IMG/VR virus record: IMGVR_UViG_3300030060_008361
Location: 1 to 22,676 of that record
Direction: 5' to 3' (one strand)
Length of the DNA: 22,676 nucleotides
Origin: a virus
The notes under the pieces were generated by a model. It did no database searches. It was not told where the DNA came from and worked only from the letters and a program-made list of their open reading frames with translations. Positions 13,376 through 20,485 of this stretch are shown here, piece by piece. A program made the position numbers and the translations under genes. The number at the start of each line of letters is the position of its first letter. Position 1 is the stretch's first letter.

Positions 13376-13950
13376 TGAAGATTAAAATTAAAATAAATGA
13401 AGCAAGAGAGCAAAGTCAACTAAAAGAGCAAGTCGAAGACGAAGAGACTCTTATGGCGTTAGCTATGCAGGCATTGCAAAGATTAACACCAGACCAATTG
13501 GGTGATGTAATTGAAATGGCACCACCAGAACAAGTTACAGAACAAAACGAACTTTTAAACGAATATGCAACTGTTGATGGATACTTTGATTTGTATGAAG
13601 CACTTCAAGACGCAATTGATGAAGATGGCAACACTCCATGTCCACAGTGCTTATATGAGACCATGGTCGATGCCGATTGTGGCTGCCCAGATATGCTTTC
13701 AGAAGCCGAATACAAGGGTAGAAAGGTCCAACTTAATAAGCGACTCCCTGGTGATGTAAAGAAATTTAAAGCTTTTGTAAAAGGTTGCGGTAAAGATAAA
13801 AGCCGTGTAAAGAAGGTAAACTTTGGTGACAAAAAAATGAAGATTAAAAAGTCTAACCCAAAACGCAGAAAATCTTTTAGAGCACGCCACAAGTGCCACA
13901 CAGCAAAGGACAAATGCACTGCAAGATATTGGTCCTGTAAGGCTTGGTGA
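13375..13950 (+). CDS. Two-part Cys/Lys protein, possible cleaved head cargo
   Basis: A 191-aa protein in two halves of opposite charge. Residues 1-110 are acidic, starting M-K-I-K-I-K-I-N-E|A (an I-N-E|A site at 7-10), and contain a Cys cluster at 89, 92, 102 and 104 (C-P-Q-C and C-G-C) that could bind zinc. L-S-E|A at 108-111 marks the border. Residues 111-191 are strongly basic (E-Y-K-G-R-K-V-Q-L-N-K, K-K-F-K-A-F-V-K-G-C, N-P-K-R-R-K-S-F-R-A-R-H) with four further Cys. Cutting at L-S-E would free an ~81-aa basic domain from an acidic leader, as in T4 internal proteins. That processing is inferred. Confidence 0.7.
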   Translation: MKIKIKINEAREQSQLKEQVEDEETLMALAMQALQRLTPDQLGDVIEMAPPEQVTEQNELLNEYATVDGYFDLYEALQDAIDEDGNTPCPQCLYETMVDADCGCPDMLSEAEYKGRKVQLNKRLPGDVKKFKAFVKGCGKDKSRVKKVNFGDKKMKIKKSNPKRRKSFRARHKCHTAKDKCTARYWSCKAW

Positions 13951-13956
13951 TTAGTT

Positions 13957-14784
13957 ATGAAGCATTGGATTCACGAGGAAGGGAATAAGGGACAAGAAGT
14001 AAGAAGGCTTCAGGATGCCCTTGGTATAACTGCTGATGGTGACTTCGGCCCTATGACTAAGAAAGCAGTAGAGCAATATCAATCTGATAGCGGCTTATCT
14101 GTAGATGGCCGAGTAGGGCCACAAACAAGAGAAAATTTAGGAATACAAATCTATCCAGGCCTTGACATAAGTTCGCATCAAGGCAAGGTAGACTGGAATG
14201 GTGTTGTGTCCTCTGGAGTTGTAGATTACTGTTGGATAAAGGTAACTGAAGGAAACACTCACGTTCAAAAGACAATAAAAGAATATTTTGATGGAGCCAA
14301 GAAAGTTGGCATACCAACAGGTGGGTATCATTTCGCAAGGGCAGATCTACACAAAGACCCGACAAAAGAAGTAGAGAATTTCGCAAAGAACTGCCCAGTT
14401 GAATCGGGAGGCCTAAAACCTGTTTTAGATTTTGAGGTTTCAGATAATCATGATAAAGATTCAGCCCATGCTTGGGTTTTAGAATTTGTTCAACAGGCAG
14501 AGAAAAAGCTTGGCGTCCCATTAGTTATTTATACTGGCGCTAATATGATACGCTATTCTCTCTTTAATAAAACGGATGGCTTTGATCATTGTCCTCTTTG
14601 GATCCCCGCATATAGCAAGAAAGTGTTTTCTAAGGGTATCCCAAAGAAAAATTATGATAATTGGAAAGAATGGACAATTTGGCAATGGACAGACCAGGAA
14701 AGAATTCCCGGAGTGAACACCAAAGTTGATAGGAATTGGCTTGTAGGTGGCCCAGCAGGTCTTAAAAAAATAATGGTGGATTGA
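13957..14784 (+). CDS. Endolysin: PG-binding domain + GH25 lysozyme
   Basis: A 275-aa peptidoglycan hydrolase. Residues 5-62 are a PG_binding_1 domain (G-Q-E-V-R-R-L-Q-D-A-L-G, D-G-D-F-G-P-M-T-K-K-A-V-E-Q-Y-Q, V-D-G-R-V-G-P-Q-T). Residues ~66-270 are a glycoside hydrolase 25 muramidase: G-L-D-I-S-S-H-Q-G with D70, K-V-T-E-G, G-G-Y-H-F-A-R near 122, and P-V-L-D-F-E-V with D158 and catalytic E160; I-W-Q-W-T-D closes the barrel. It cuts the MurNAc-GlcNAc bond. No signal peptide is visible, so release from the cytoplasm would need a holin, which I did not identify here. It precedes the fibre gene by one base. Confidence 0.9.
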   Translation: MKHWIHEEGNKGQEVRRLQDALGITADGDFGPMTKKAVEQYQSDSGLSVDGRVGPQTRENLGIQIYPGLDISSHQGKVDWNGVVSSGVVDYCWIKVTEGNTHVQKTIKEYFDGAKKVGIPTGGYHFARADLHKDPTKEVENFAKNCPVESGGLKPVLDFEVSDNHDKDSAHAWVLEFVQQAEKKLGVPLVIYTGANMIRYSLFNKTDGFDHCPLWIPAYSKKVFSKGIPKKNYDNWKEWTIWQWTDQERIPGVNTKVDRNWLVGGPAGLKKIMVD

Positions 14785-14785
14785 G

Positions 14786-16183
14786 ATGGCAGACAGAAGA
14801 AGCACCATAACAGGTGACCAAATAAAAGACGGAACAATAACGTCTACAGATATATCGGGTAGTGTTATATCAGGGCAAACTTTGATAACTTCTGTTGACA
14901 CTTCTAATGACCACCTGTTGATACTTGATGCAACAGATGGAGCACTTAAGAAAGTCGCCCCTGGCAACTTGGGTTTAGGTTCAGGGGGAAGTGGGATTTC
15001 ACACGATGGAAGCACAGCAGACGGGGTTTTAACATACAAAGATTCAGACGAAGCAACTGTCGAGTCAAATCTTACCTTTGATGGTTCCACTTTGACAGTT
15101 TCTGGCGATATACTTGTCAATCAATATATTAAACACAACGGCGATGAAAATACGCACATCAATTTTGCTGATAATAAGATAATCCTCAAAGCAGGCAACA
15201 TATCATTTGTTAAAGTCGATAAAAAAGACTCTGCACCTCACGAAATCACCATTAACGATGGAAGTAATAATATTGATTTTATCGTTAAGGGTAACGGCTC
15301 CAATGGGGGAAACCCCGGAATGAAGTTTGATGCATCTACAAATAAGTTAGGTATTAATGGAGTAGGTACTCCCACATACGAACTAGATGTCGCCGGCAAT
15401 ATTGGGCTTCATGAGTATATTTACCATAACGGTGATGATGACACCTTTATTCGATTTGAAACCGATAATATCAGTTTATCGGCCGGCGGGACCGCATTAA
15501 CCATCGCTGATGGAGGTAAGGTTACATTCCCTGCCGGCTTTGATGTGGGATCAGATGCCGCAGGTGATATACTATACCACAACGGCACTAGTTACGTTCG
15601 CCTAGCAAAAGGTTCTGCCGATCAAGTGCTTACCATGAACGACGCGGCCACGGCCCCTAACTGGGAAAATGCAGCAGGAGGCGGAGGTTCTGATACATTC
15701 GTCATGTCACAGGCTATTGAACAAACTGCTAATATGTCTACTGGCTACTATTATTATAAGGCCGGAGTTGGCAGTTATATTTTTACAAACAGCATCAGTA
15801 CTTCAAATTTTGCTACGACATTTCCTTATTGGAGAATAGGTAGATATGCCACATCTGGAGTTCTAGTAGTAGATGCAAACCTAACAGGCTATCACCTCAC
15901 AGGCCACAAAGATGGGTCAGATAATGACACTATAACTCTAAAAGTGTGGAAAGCCCCAGCCCCCAGCGATGGAGCATCTGAAACTGGCACAACTACGTTG
16001 GTGGAGATGATATCTGTTGAGCTTGATGTTAACGGAAATCAAATGATAAATAAGAGCGGCACACTAAGTTCATCAAACTCATTCTCTGCTGGTGACCAAT
16101 GGCTTATTACGCTCAATGCGACTAGTGCGTATATGTCTTCTGACCATTATCTTCAACTTTCTCTAAAATTTGAACCATCTTAA
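14786..16183 (+). CDS. Tail-fibre-like structural protein
   Basis: A 465-aa Gly/Ser/Asp-rich protein with beta repeats. The start I-T-G-D-Q-I-K-D-G-T-I-T resembles phage fibre N-termini. Two related units occur: Y-I-K-H-N-G-D-E-N-T-H-I-N-F near residue 114 and Y-I-Y-H-N-G-D-D-D-T-F-I-R-F near 211, each followed by a strand with L-x-A-G. D-I-L-Y-H-N-G-T-S-Y-V-R-L and Q-V-L-T-M-N-D-A-A-T-A-P-N-W are standard phage-fibre phrases. After a Gly-rich hinge at 297-301 a ~165-aa beta-rich, Cys-free domain follows, perhaps the receptor-binding or tip part. I do not see an autocleaving chaperone. It follows the endolysin immediately, suggesting shared late expression. Confidence 0.8.
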   Translation: MADRRSTITGDQIKDGTITSTDISGSVISGQTLITSVDTSNDHLLILDATDGALKKVAPGNLGLGSGGSGISHDGSTADGVLTYKDSDEATVESNLTFDGSTLTVSGDILVNQYIKHNGDENTHINFADNKIILKAGNISFVKVDKKDSAPHEITINDGSNNIDFIVKGNGSNGGNPGMKFDASTNKLGINGVGTPTYELDVAGNIGLHEYIYHNGDDDTFIRFETDNISLSAGGTALTIADGGKVTFPAGFDVGSDAAGDILYHNGTSYVRLAKGSADQVLTMNDAATAPNWENAAGGGGSDTFVMSQAIEQTANMSTGYYYYKAGVGSYIFTNSISTSNFATTFPYWRIGRYATSGVLVVDANLTGYHLTGHKDGSDNDTITLKVWKAPAPSDGASETGTTTLVEMISVELDVNGNQMINKSGTLSSSNSFSAGDQWLITLNATSAYMSSDHYLQLSLKFEPS

Positions 16184-16190
16184 AGACTTC

Positions 16191-16219
16191 TTGACTTATA
16201 TTTGTTTATAAAGTATATT
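16191..16219 (+). promoter_or_regulatory. Sigma70-like promoter abutting tilS
   Basis: TTGACT at 16191-16196, exactly 17 bases, then TATATT at 16214-16219. The next gene's ATG is at 16226, where transcription would be expected to begin, so the mRNA could be leaderless or nearly so. No Shine-Dalgarno sequence is present. Confidence 0.65.
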
Positions 16220-16225
16220 TAAGTC

Positions 16226-16831
16226 ATGATTCGCATTATAGGTAAAATACCACCAAAAGTTACTATTGCTTGTTCCGGCGGCATCGACTCTATGGTTTTC
16301 ACTAATTTCCTCTTACAAGGAAAAAGAGAAGTAGAGTTAGCTTATTTTAATCATGATACCAAACATGGCCAAGACGCAGAAGAATTTGTAAAAGAATATG
16401 CGGAAAAGAATAATCTAAAACTGAATATCGGAAGAGTAAAGGGCACAAAGGGTAAACGCTCTGTAGAAGAATTCTGGCGTGATGAGCGATACGCTTTTTT
16501 TGACACTCTTGAGAGTGATTATATCATAACCTGCCATCATTTAGGTGATTGTGTCGAAACTTGGATTATGTCAAGTTTACATGGAACAGGAAAAGTGATA
16601 CCATTTAGGAGAGCATCAAATATCTACAGGCCCTTTTTGATGACAGAAAAAAAGAGCATAAAAAGATATGCTGAAAAGCACCAAGTATCTTGGATAGAAG
16701 ATCCATCCAACTCAAGCATTCACTATATGCGAAATTATGTTAGAAAAAATATAGTACCGCACGCCTTGAAGGTCAATCCAGGATTAAGAAAAGTTCTTCG
16801 TAAAAAAATGCTTGAACTTTATGTAAAATAA
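16226..16831 (+). CDS. tilS: tRNA(Ile)-lysidine synthetase
   Basis: A 201-aa PP-loop ATPase. S-G-G-I-D-S-M at 17-23 is the ATP-pyrophosphatase loop, Y-F-N-H-D near 40 is the second strand, H-H-L-G-D-C-V-E-T at 104-112 matches the H-H-x-D-D-Q-x-E-T motif with changes, and E-D-P-S-N plus M-R-N-Y-V-R-x-x-I-V-P at 158-178 is the TilS-specific signature. TilS puts lysine on C34 of tRNA-Ile(CAU), switching it from AUG/Met to AUA/Ile reading. The protein is a catalytic core only; bacterial TilS often has extra C-terminal domains. A CAU tRNA lies 19 bases downstream. The promoter next to its ATG suggests independent expression. Confidence 0.85.
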   Translation: MIRIIGKIPPKVTIACSGGIDSMVFTNFLLQGKREVELAYFNHDTKHGQDAEEFVKEYAEKNNLKLNIGRVKGTKGKRSVEEFWRDERYAFFDTLESDYIITCHHLGDCVETWIMSSLHGTGKVIPFRRASNIYRPFLMTEKKSIKRYAEKHQVSWIEDPSNSSIHYMRNYVRKNIVPHALKVNPGLRKVLRKKMLELYVK

Positions 16832-16850
16832 TAGTATATTAGTTTTTATC

Positions 16851-16927
16851 GGACCTCTAGCTCAATCGGTTAGAGCATCCGGCTCATAACCGGCAGGTTC
16901 GCGGTTCAAGTCCGCGGAGGTCCACCA
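16851..16927 (+). tRNA. tRNA with CAU anticodon, likely Ile2 (AUA)
   Basis: A complete 77-base tRNA with encoded CCA. The acceptor GGACCUC pairs with GAGGUCC, discriminator A. The anticodon loop CUCAUAA places CAU at 16885-16887; the T arm is CGCGG-UUCAAGU-CCGCG. Sequence alone gives Met or Ile2. C4-G69 and C5-G68, the pairs reported to be read by TilS, are present, and a tilS gene is directly upstream, so I favour tRNA-Ile2 whose C34 becomes lysidine. Confidence 0.93.
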
Positions 16928-16943
16928 ATATTTAAGGAGTAGT

Positions 16944-17576
16944 ATGAGAGATTATTTTTGGGGTTCAAGCGAAGAAGAAAAGCAACCCAAAACAATTCAT
17001 GAGGTAACCCAAGAAAGCACTGGGCATGCCTCTGAGGATTTTAATGTCGTAGAATTTAGCCACAATAGAATTTATTTTTATTCTGGGGTCACTAGGCCAA
17101 AAATTTTAAAATTAAATAAAGGTATTTTCAATATGAACATCAGCATGGCTTCGAAGTCCGGACCCCTCGGGTATGAGCCACCTCCAATTATGCTGCATAT
17201 TAATAGTTATGGTGGTAGTGTTTTCGCAGGCCTATCAGCCGTTGATTATATTAAAAATTCTAAGATTCCTGTTCACACTGTTATTGATGGCTGCGCAGCT
17301 TCCGCCGCAACTCTGATGTCCTGCGTCGCAGAGAGAAGATATATGCATAAAAATGCATGTATGTTAGTACATCAACTTTCTGGTATGATGTGGGGTAAAT
17401 TTCAAGAGATGCAGGATGATATGGAAAACTCGGAGATGTTAATGAAGAAAATAAAAAATATCTACAAAGAGCACACAAAGATTCCTAAAAAAGAAATGGA
17501 CAATATTCTAAAACATGACATTTGGTGGGAGGCCGAAAAATGTTTAGAATATGGATTAGTGGATGAGTTAATTTAA
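16944..17576 (+). CDS. clpP: ClpP-like serine protease
   Basis: A 210-aa ClpP-family protein. I-N-S-Y-G-G-S-V-F-A-G near 86-96 is the oxyanion/strand region, G-C-A-A-S-A-A at 116-122 holds the nucleophile S120, L-V-H-Q at 141-144 holds H143, and H-D-I-W-W-E-A-E-K-C-L-E-Y-G-L-V-D-E gives D192 plus the ClpP ending. The triad is complete. The first ~32 residues are polar and extra. AAGGAG seven bases before the ATG fixes the start, just past the tRNA CCA end. Phage ClpP-type enzymes may act with the host ClpX/ClpA or as head-maturation proteases; both are possible. The tmRNA tag ending L-A-A makes the first reading attractive. Confidence 0.9.
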   Translation: MRDYFWGSSEEEKQPKTIHEVTQESTGHASEDFNVVEFSHNRIYFYSGVTRPKILKLNKGIFNMNISMASKSGPLGYEPPPIMLHINSYGGSVFAGLSAVDYIKNSKIPVHTVIDGCAASAATLMSCVAERRYMHKNACMLVHQLSGMMWGKFQEMQDDMENSEMLMKKIKNIYKEHTKIPKKEMDNILKHDIWWEAEKCLEYGLVDELI

Positions 17577-17577
17577 T

Positions 17578-17874
17578 ATGAAAACTAGATCTGTAACATC
17601 AAAAGAGTCTTTAGATATATTAAAACCATTAGCAGAAAAAGAAGATTTTATTAATTTCACCGGCCACAAAAAGTTTCCACATAAAGGTTTGGGAGAAAAT
17701 GTATATCGGTTTACTATAAACATCATGTCTTTAGACTTGTTAATAAGTATCATGGAACACGAGCAGGTACAAAATGTATATTTTACACCATCATCTCCAC
17801 CCACCGGCGCCGGCATGGATAGTATTTCTATGATATACAAGGTTTACGTTAAGTATCATCCTGTTGAAGAATAA
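17578..17874 (+). CDS. Unknown 98-aa protein after clpP
   Basis: A 98-aa protein beginning one base after the clpP stop, probably co-translated. It looks like a small alpha/beta domain: I-N-F-T-G-H-K-K-F, Y-R-F-T-I-N-I-M-S, V-Q-N-V-Y-F-T-P-S-S-P-P-T-G-A-G and I-Y-K-V-Y-V-K-Y-H as strands, with a helix S-L-D-L-L-I-S-I-M-E-H between. No catalytic residues, Cys or membrane segment stand out. Its 3' end overlaps the convergent minus-strand gene by 26 bases. No family is recognised; the position suggests a partner or regulator of ClpP, but that is only a guess. Confidence 0.6.
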   Translation: MKTRSVTSKESLDILKPLAEKEDFINFTGHKKFPHKGLGENVYRFTINIMSLDLLISIMEHEQVQNVYFTPSSPPTGAGMDSISMIYKVYVKYHPVEE

Positions 17875-18637
17875 AAAGCTCTAACATTTTTTGAGTTCTT
17901 AATAAAAAGTTTTTAACTCTACTATGATTTATTATTAAAGTTGAGTTTTTAAAGTTAGGGTGTACAGCAAAAACAACTCCATATATCCTATTAGAAAGCG
18001 ACAAAACAGCGCCCCCACTAGAGCCTCCATGAGAAGGTAAGCTGGTTATTGACACAAACTTATCTATTGGCCCACTGTACACTCCTTTAAGCATTAATAC
18101 ATTCGGAGGGTGGTATATTCCTAGTGGCGCCCCCATATAGTAAATATCTTCTCCATTCTTGGGCGCCCTCGTTTCAATTTTAATATCATCATCTTGACCT
18201 TTTAGCCCCATAACAACAAGGCTACACAAGTCGGCACTTGTATGTGTGGCAAGTTCAGCAATCACAGTCTTAGCACTAAAAAATCTATTTTGATAATTTT
18301 GAACCATAATTTCTTCTTCTAAGCTGTATGAAAAAGTTGGGTCCTTTTTGTTAATTTCATGACTTGAATCGCAAACATGCCCAGAGGTCAATACAACTGC
18401 GTATTCTTTTACAACTTTAACAAAAGCTCCCGAGCCACTTCTTCCAAACTTTTTTGTTTCACATTGCTTTGTTGGATCTTTCTGTTTTTTCTTAAAGCAC
18501 TTGGTTATTGTAAGTGTCTTATATACTTTAACAAATTTGTCTGTAGGTGGATTTTTTATAACAGAAGTGTTATGAATCATTGTACATCCTGTACAAAAAA
18601 TAAAAAAAGCATATAAAAATAGGATTTTCCACTTCAT
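17849..18637 (-). CDS. Trypsin-like serine protease, predicted lipoprotein
   Basis: The only clear minus-strand gene, 262 aa. The N-terminus (M-K-W-K, hydrophobic L-F-L-Y-A-F-F-I-F, then C-T-G-C) is a lipoprotein-like signal with C18 as the likely lipidated Cys; the -3 residue is Cys rather than Leu, so the lipobox is imperfect. The chymotrypsin-fold triad is visible: V-L-T-S-G-H-V-C with H87, S-A-D-L-C-S-L with D136, and G-G-S-S-G-G-A with S207. M-G-A-P-L-G and G-V-Y-S-G-P resemble HtrA-like trypsin-2 domains. It would sit at the cell envelope. The start has no Shine-Dalgarno sequence; TATACT and TATTAT boxes lie directly upstream. Strand and secretion suggest an accessory gene of the moron type. 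Confidence 0.85.
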   Translation of the reverse strand: MKWKILFLYAFFIFCTGCTMIHNTSVIKNPPTDKFVKVYKTLTITKCFKKKQKDPTKQCETKKFGRSGSGAFVKVVKEYAVVLTSGHVCDSSHEINKKDPTFSYSLEEEIMVQNYQNRFFSAKTVIAELATHTSADLCSLVVMGLKGQDDDIKIETRAPKNGEDIYYMGAPLGIYHPPNVLMLKGVYSGPIDKFVSITSLPSHGGSSGGAVLSLSNRIYGVVFAVHPNFKNSTLIINHSRVKNFLLRTQKMLELFILQQDDT

Positions 18638-18660
18638 CTATAATAAGTATACAAAAGAAA

Positions 18661-18677
18661 ACACTTTTTTTAAGTGT
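18661..18677. repeat. Inverted repeat between divergent genes
   Basis: ACACTT, five T, AAGTGT form a perfect six-base inverted repeat in the 65-base gap between the minus-strand protease and the plus-strand small secreted protein. It could be an operator or a weak hairpin; promoters for both genes must lie in or near this gap. Confidence 0.4.
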
Positions 18678-18702
18678 ATGAGAATTTTTCGAGGATTTAA
18701 CA

Positions 18703-18879
18703 ATGATATATTTAGTTTTGATTGGCTTGCTGGGCCTAGGCCAATTTAATACTTCAGTGCCCCCATTTCAGGCCAACACAGTACAATTTGAAACACACGA
18801 TGGAAAGAGTGTTTCGCACAACAATAAAATAATATACACAAAAGCACCAACAGCATGGGTAAAACTTATTAATAATTGA
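18703..18879 (+). CDS. Small secreted or membrane protein, 58 aa
   Basis: ATG 18703 is preceded by GAGGA with eight-base spacing. The 58-aa product opens with a hydrophobic stretch I-Y-L-V-L-I-G-L-L-G-L-G, without N-terminal Lys/Arg, followed by a polar region T-V-Q-F-E-T-H-D-G-K-S-V-S-H-N-N and a hydrophobic-aromatic end A-W-V-K-L-I-N-N. It may be exported or membrane-anchored. It is divergent from the trypsin-like lipoprotein gene; the two envelope-directed products could act together. No family is recognised. Confidence 0.55.
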   Translation: MIYLVLIGLLGLGQFNTSVPPFQANTVQFETHDGKSVSHNNKIIYTKAPTAWVKLINN

Positions 18880-18926
18880 TATTTATTATGATACTATCGT
18901 TCTAGATAATATCAAGGATATCGATT

Positions 18927-20225
18927 TTGGCTAAGAAGACTTACGTTTTAGATACAAATGTTTATTTAACAGAAGCTGAATCTATAATGTCATTTTCAAA
19001 TAATGACATTTTGGTTCCCCTTAAGGTTTTAGATGAAATAGACAAACACAAAAAAAGACAAGATGTTGTAGGAGCCCAGGCTAGACATACAATACGAAAA
19101 CTAGACCATTTACGCAGCAAAGGAAATCTTTTCAAAGGAGTACGTCTAGATAAGGGAAAAGGAATAATAAAAGTTAAAAGTTATAACCCCCTTTGCTTGC
19201 CTGACGACTTGGACTTGGAAGATGCAGATAATCAAATTATTGCGACTGCGTTATCGGAAATGGACCAAAACCCATCCAGAAAAGTCATTATGGTATCCCG
19301 AGACATAAACATGAGGGTTAAGTGTGACGCTTTAGGGATAACAACTGAAGATTACCAAGTAGAGCAAGTGGTCGCTAAATCTGATGATTTGTACTCCGGA
19401 ACAGCAGAAATCCTTGTTGATGAACAATTGATTGATGATTTCTATGCTGGTAAGCCTGTTACACTTGATTACAAGAACTTAAATCCAAATCAGTTTATAA
19501 TGCTAGTATCTAATTCGAATCCCAAAAAAGCAGCACTTGCGAGGTTTACAAACAGTGATACTCCACTAAAAAAAGTCCAACAAGTCAACGCCTGGGATAC
19601 AAGACCCAGAAATAAAGAACAACAGTATGCCCTCAACTTACTCATGGATCCAGAAGTTCCTGTTGTTAGCCTCATTGGGAAAGCCGGCTCCGGTAAGACC
19701 TTGTTAGCTTTGGCTGCTGGTTTGGAGCAAACCCTTGGAAAATCAATATATAAAAAGATGGTTGTAACAAAGCCGGTAGAACCAGTTGGTAAGGACATAG
19801 GCTTTTTACCTGGTACGCTTGAAGAAAAAATGATGCCATGGCTTGCCCCTATACAAGATAACTTGCAATTTCTTATGGGTGATGATAAAATGACATTAGA
19901 CATGTATCACGAAAAAGGTCAAATAGAAGTTGAAGCTATGACATTTATTCGCGGGCGATCAATATCAAACGCGTTTATTGTTATTGACGAAGTTCAAAAT
20001 ATGACACAGCACGAAATTAAAACTGTCTTAACCCGTGTTGGAGAAGGTACTAAGATCGTCCTTACGGGCGATATTGAACAAATAGATAACGTGTATATAG
20101 ACGCAACTAATAATGGCCTCTCATACGTCGTAGAGCGCCTTAAAAGTGAAACCATTACTGGGCACGTAACATTAATGAAAGGAGAAAGGTCAAAAGTTGC
20201 GACGATTGCGGCTTTGAAGCTATAA
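18927..20225 (+). CDS. phoH: PIN-PhoH fusion (PhoH2-type)
   Basis: A 432-aa protein from a TTG start preceded by AAGGA eight bases away. Residues 1-~140 are a PIN-type RNase domain: Y-V-L-D-T-N-V-Y with D9, L-D-E-I-D with the acidic pair near 35-39, E-D-A-D-N-Q-I near 98, and S-R-D-I-N-M near 124. Residues ~225-432 are a PhoH ATPase: Walker A G-K-A-G-S-G-K-T at 251-258, T-K-P-V-E-P-V-G-K-D-I-G-F-L-P-G, Walker B F-I-V-I-D-E-V-Q-N-M, and T-G-D-I-E-Q-I-D. PIN-PhoH proteins of this kind are RNA helicase/RNases in bacteria. PhoH is very common in marine phages. All motifs look intact. Confidence 0.93.
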   Translation: MAKKTYVLDTNVYLTEAESIMSFSNNDILVPLKVLDEIDKHKKRQDVVGAQARHTIRKLDHLRSKGNLFKGVRLDKGKGIIKVKSYNPLCLPDDLDLEDADNQIIATALSEMDQNPSRKVIMVSRDINMRVKCDALGITTEDYQVEQVVAKSDDLYSGTAEILVDEQLIDDFYAGKPVTLDYKNLNPNQFIMLVSNSNPKKAALARFTNSDTPLKKVQQVNAWDTRPRNKEQQYALNLLMDPEVPVVSLIGKAGSGKTLLALAAGLEQTLGKSIYKKMVVTKPVEPVGKDIGFLPGTLEEKMMPWLAPIQDNLQFLMGDDKMTLDMYHEKGQIEVEAMTFIRGRSISNAFIVIDEVQNMTQHEIKTVLTRVGEGTKIVLTGDIEQIDNVYIDATNNGLSYVVERLKSETITGHVTLMKGERSKVATIAALKL

Positions 20226-20227
20226 AA

Positions 20228-20485
20228 ATGAATTTAGAGATTAACAAAGATAGTGAACTAAAAGAAATAATTGTAAATTATGTAGGAAACAAAACAAACC
20301 CAAAAGACGACGAAGTAACATTAGAGCACATAGCAGAGATATTTTCTGAAGAGTTTCCAGAGTTTTTATTGACTTTGGCCGAAGAAAACTGGATCAATGG
20401 ATACACTCAAGCACTTAATGATGTTGATTTCGTAAAAAACGAGATGAAAAAACAAAATGTCACTGAAGAACTCAATCAAGAATAA
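20228..20485 (+). CDS. Small acidic phage protein, 85 aa
   Basis: An 85-aa, acidic, all-helical protein starting two bases after phoH. The block I-F-S-E-E-F-P-E-F-L-L-T-L-A-E-E-N-W-I-N-G-Y-T-Q-A-L is one I recall as conserved in marine T4-like phages next to phoH, but its role is unknown. No Cys, no membrane helix. Its end overlaps the next start by 29 bases, which supports translational coupling. Confidence 0.65.
   Translation: MNLEINKDSELKEIIVNYVGNKTNPKDDEVTLEHIAEIFSEEFPEFLLTLAEENWINGYTQALNDVDFVKNEMKKQNVTEELNQE

Noticed and set aside
12856-13419. A 187-aa minus-strand open frame opposite the cargo genes.
   Set aside because: Phe/Leu/Ser-rich product typical of a shadow of Lys/Arg-rich coding; the plus-strand genes are coupled and have recognisable blocks.
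16851-16927. Calling the tRNA simply Met.
   Set aside because: CAU alone is ambiguous; the adjacent tilS and the C4-G69/C5-G68 pairs favour Ile2, though Met is not excluded.
17871-17915. A terminator after the convergent genes at ~17.88 kb.
   Set aside because: T and A runs occur, but I could find only a three- or four-base stem, and the two genes overlap there.
18377-18616. A 79-aa plus-strand open frame opposite the protease gene.
   Set aside because: It is antisense to a gene with a complete catalytic triad and shows no ribosome site or recognisable content.
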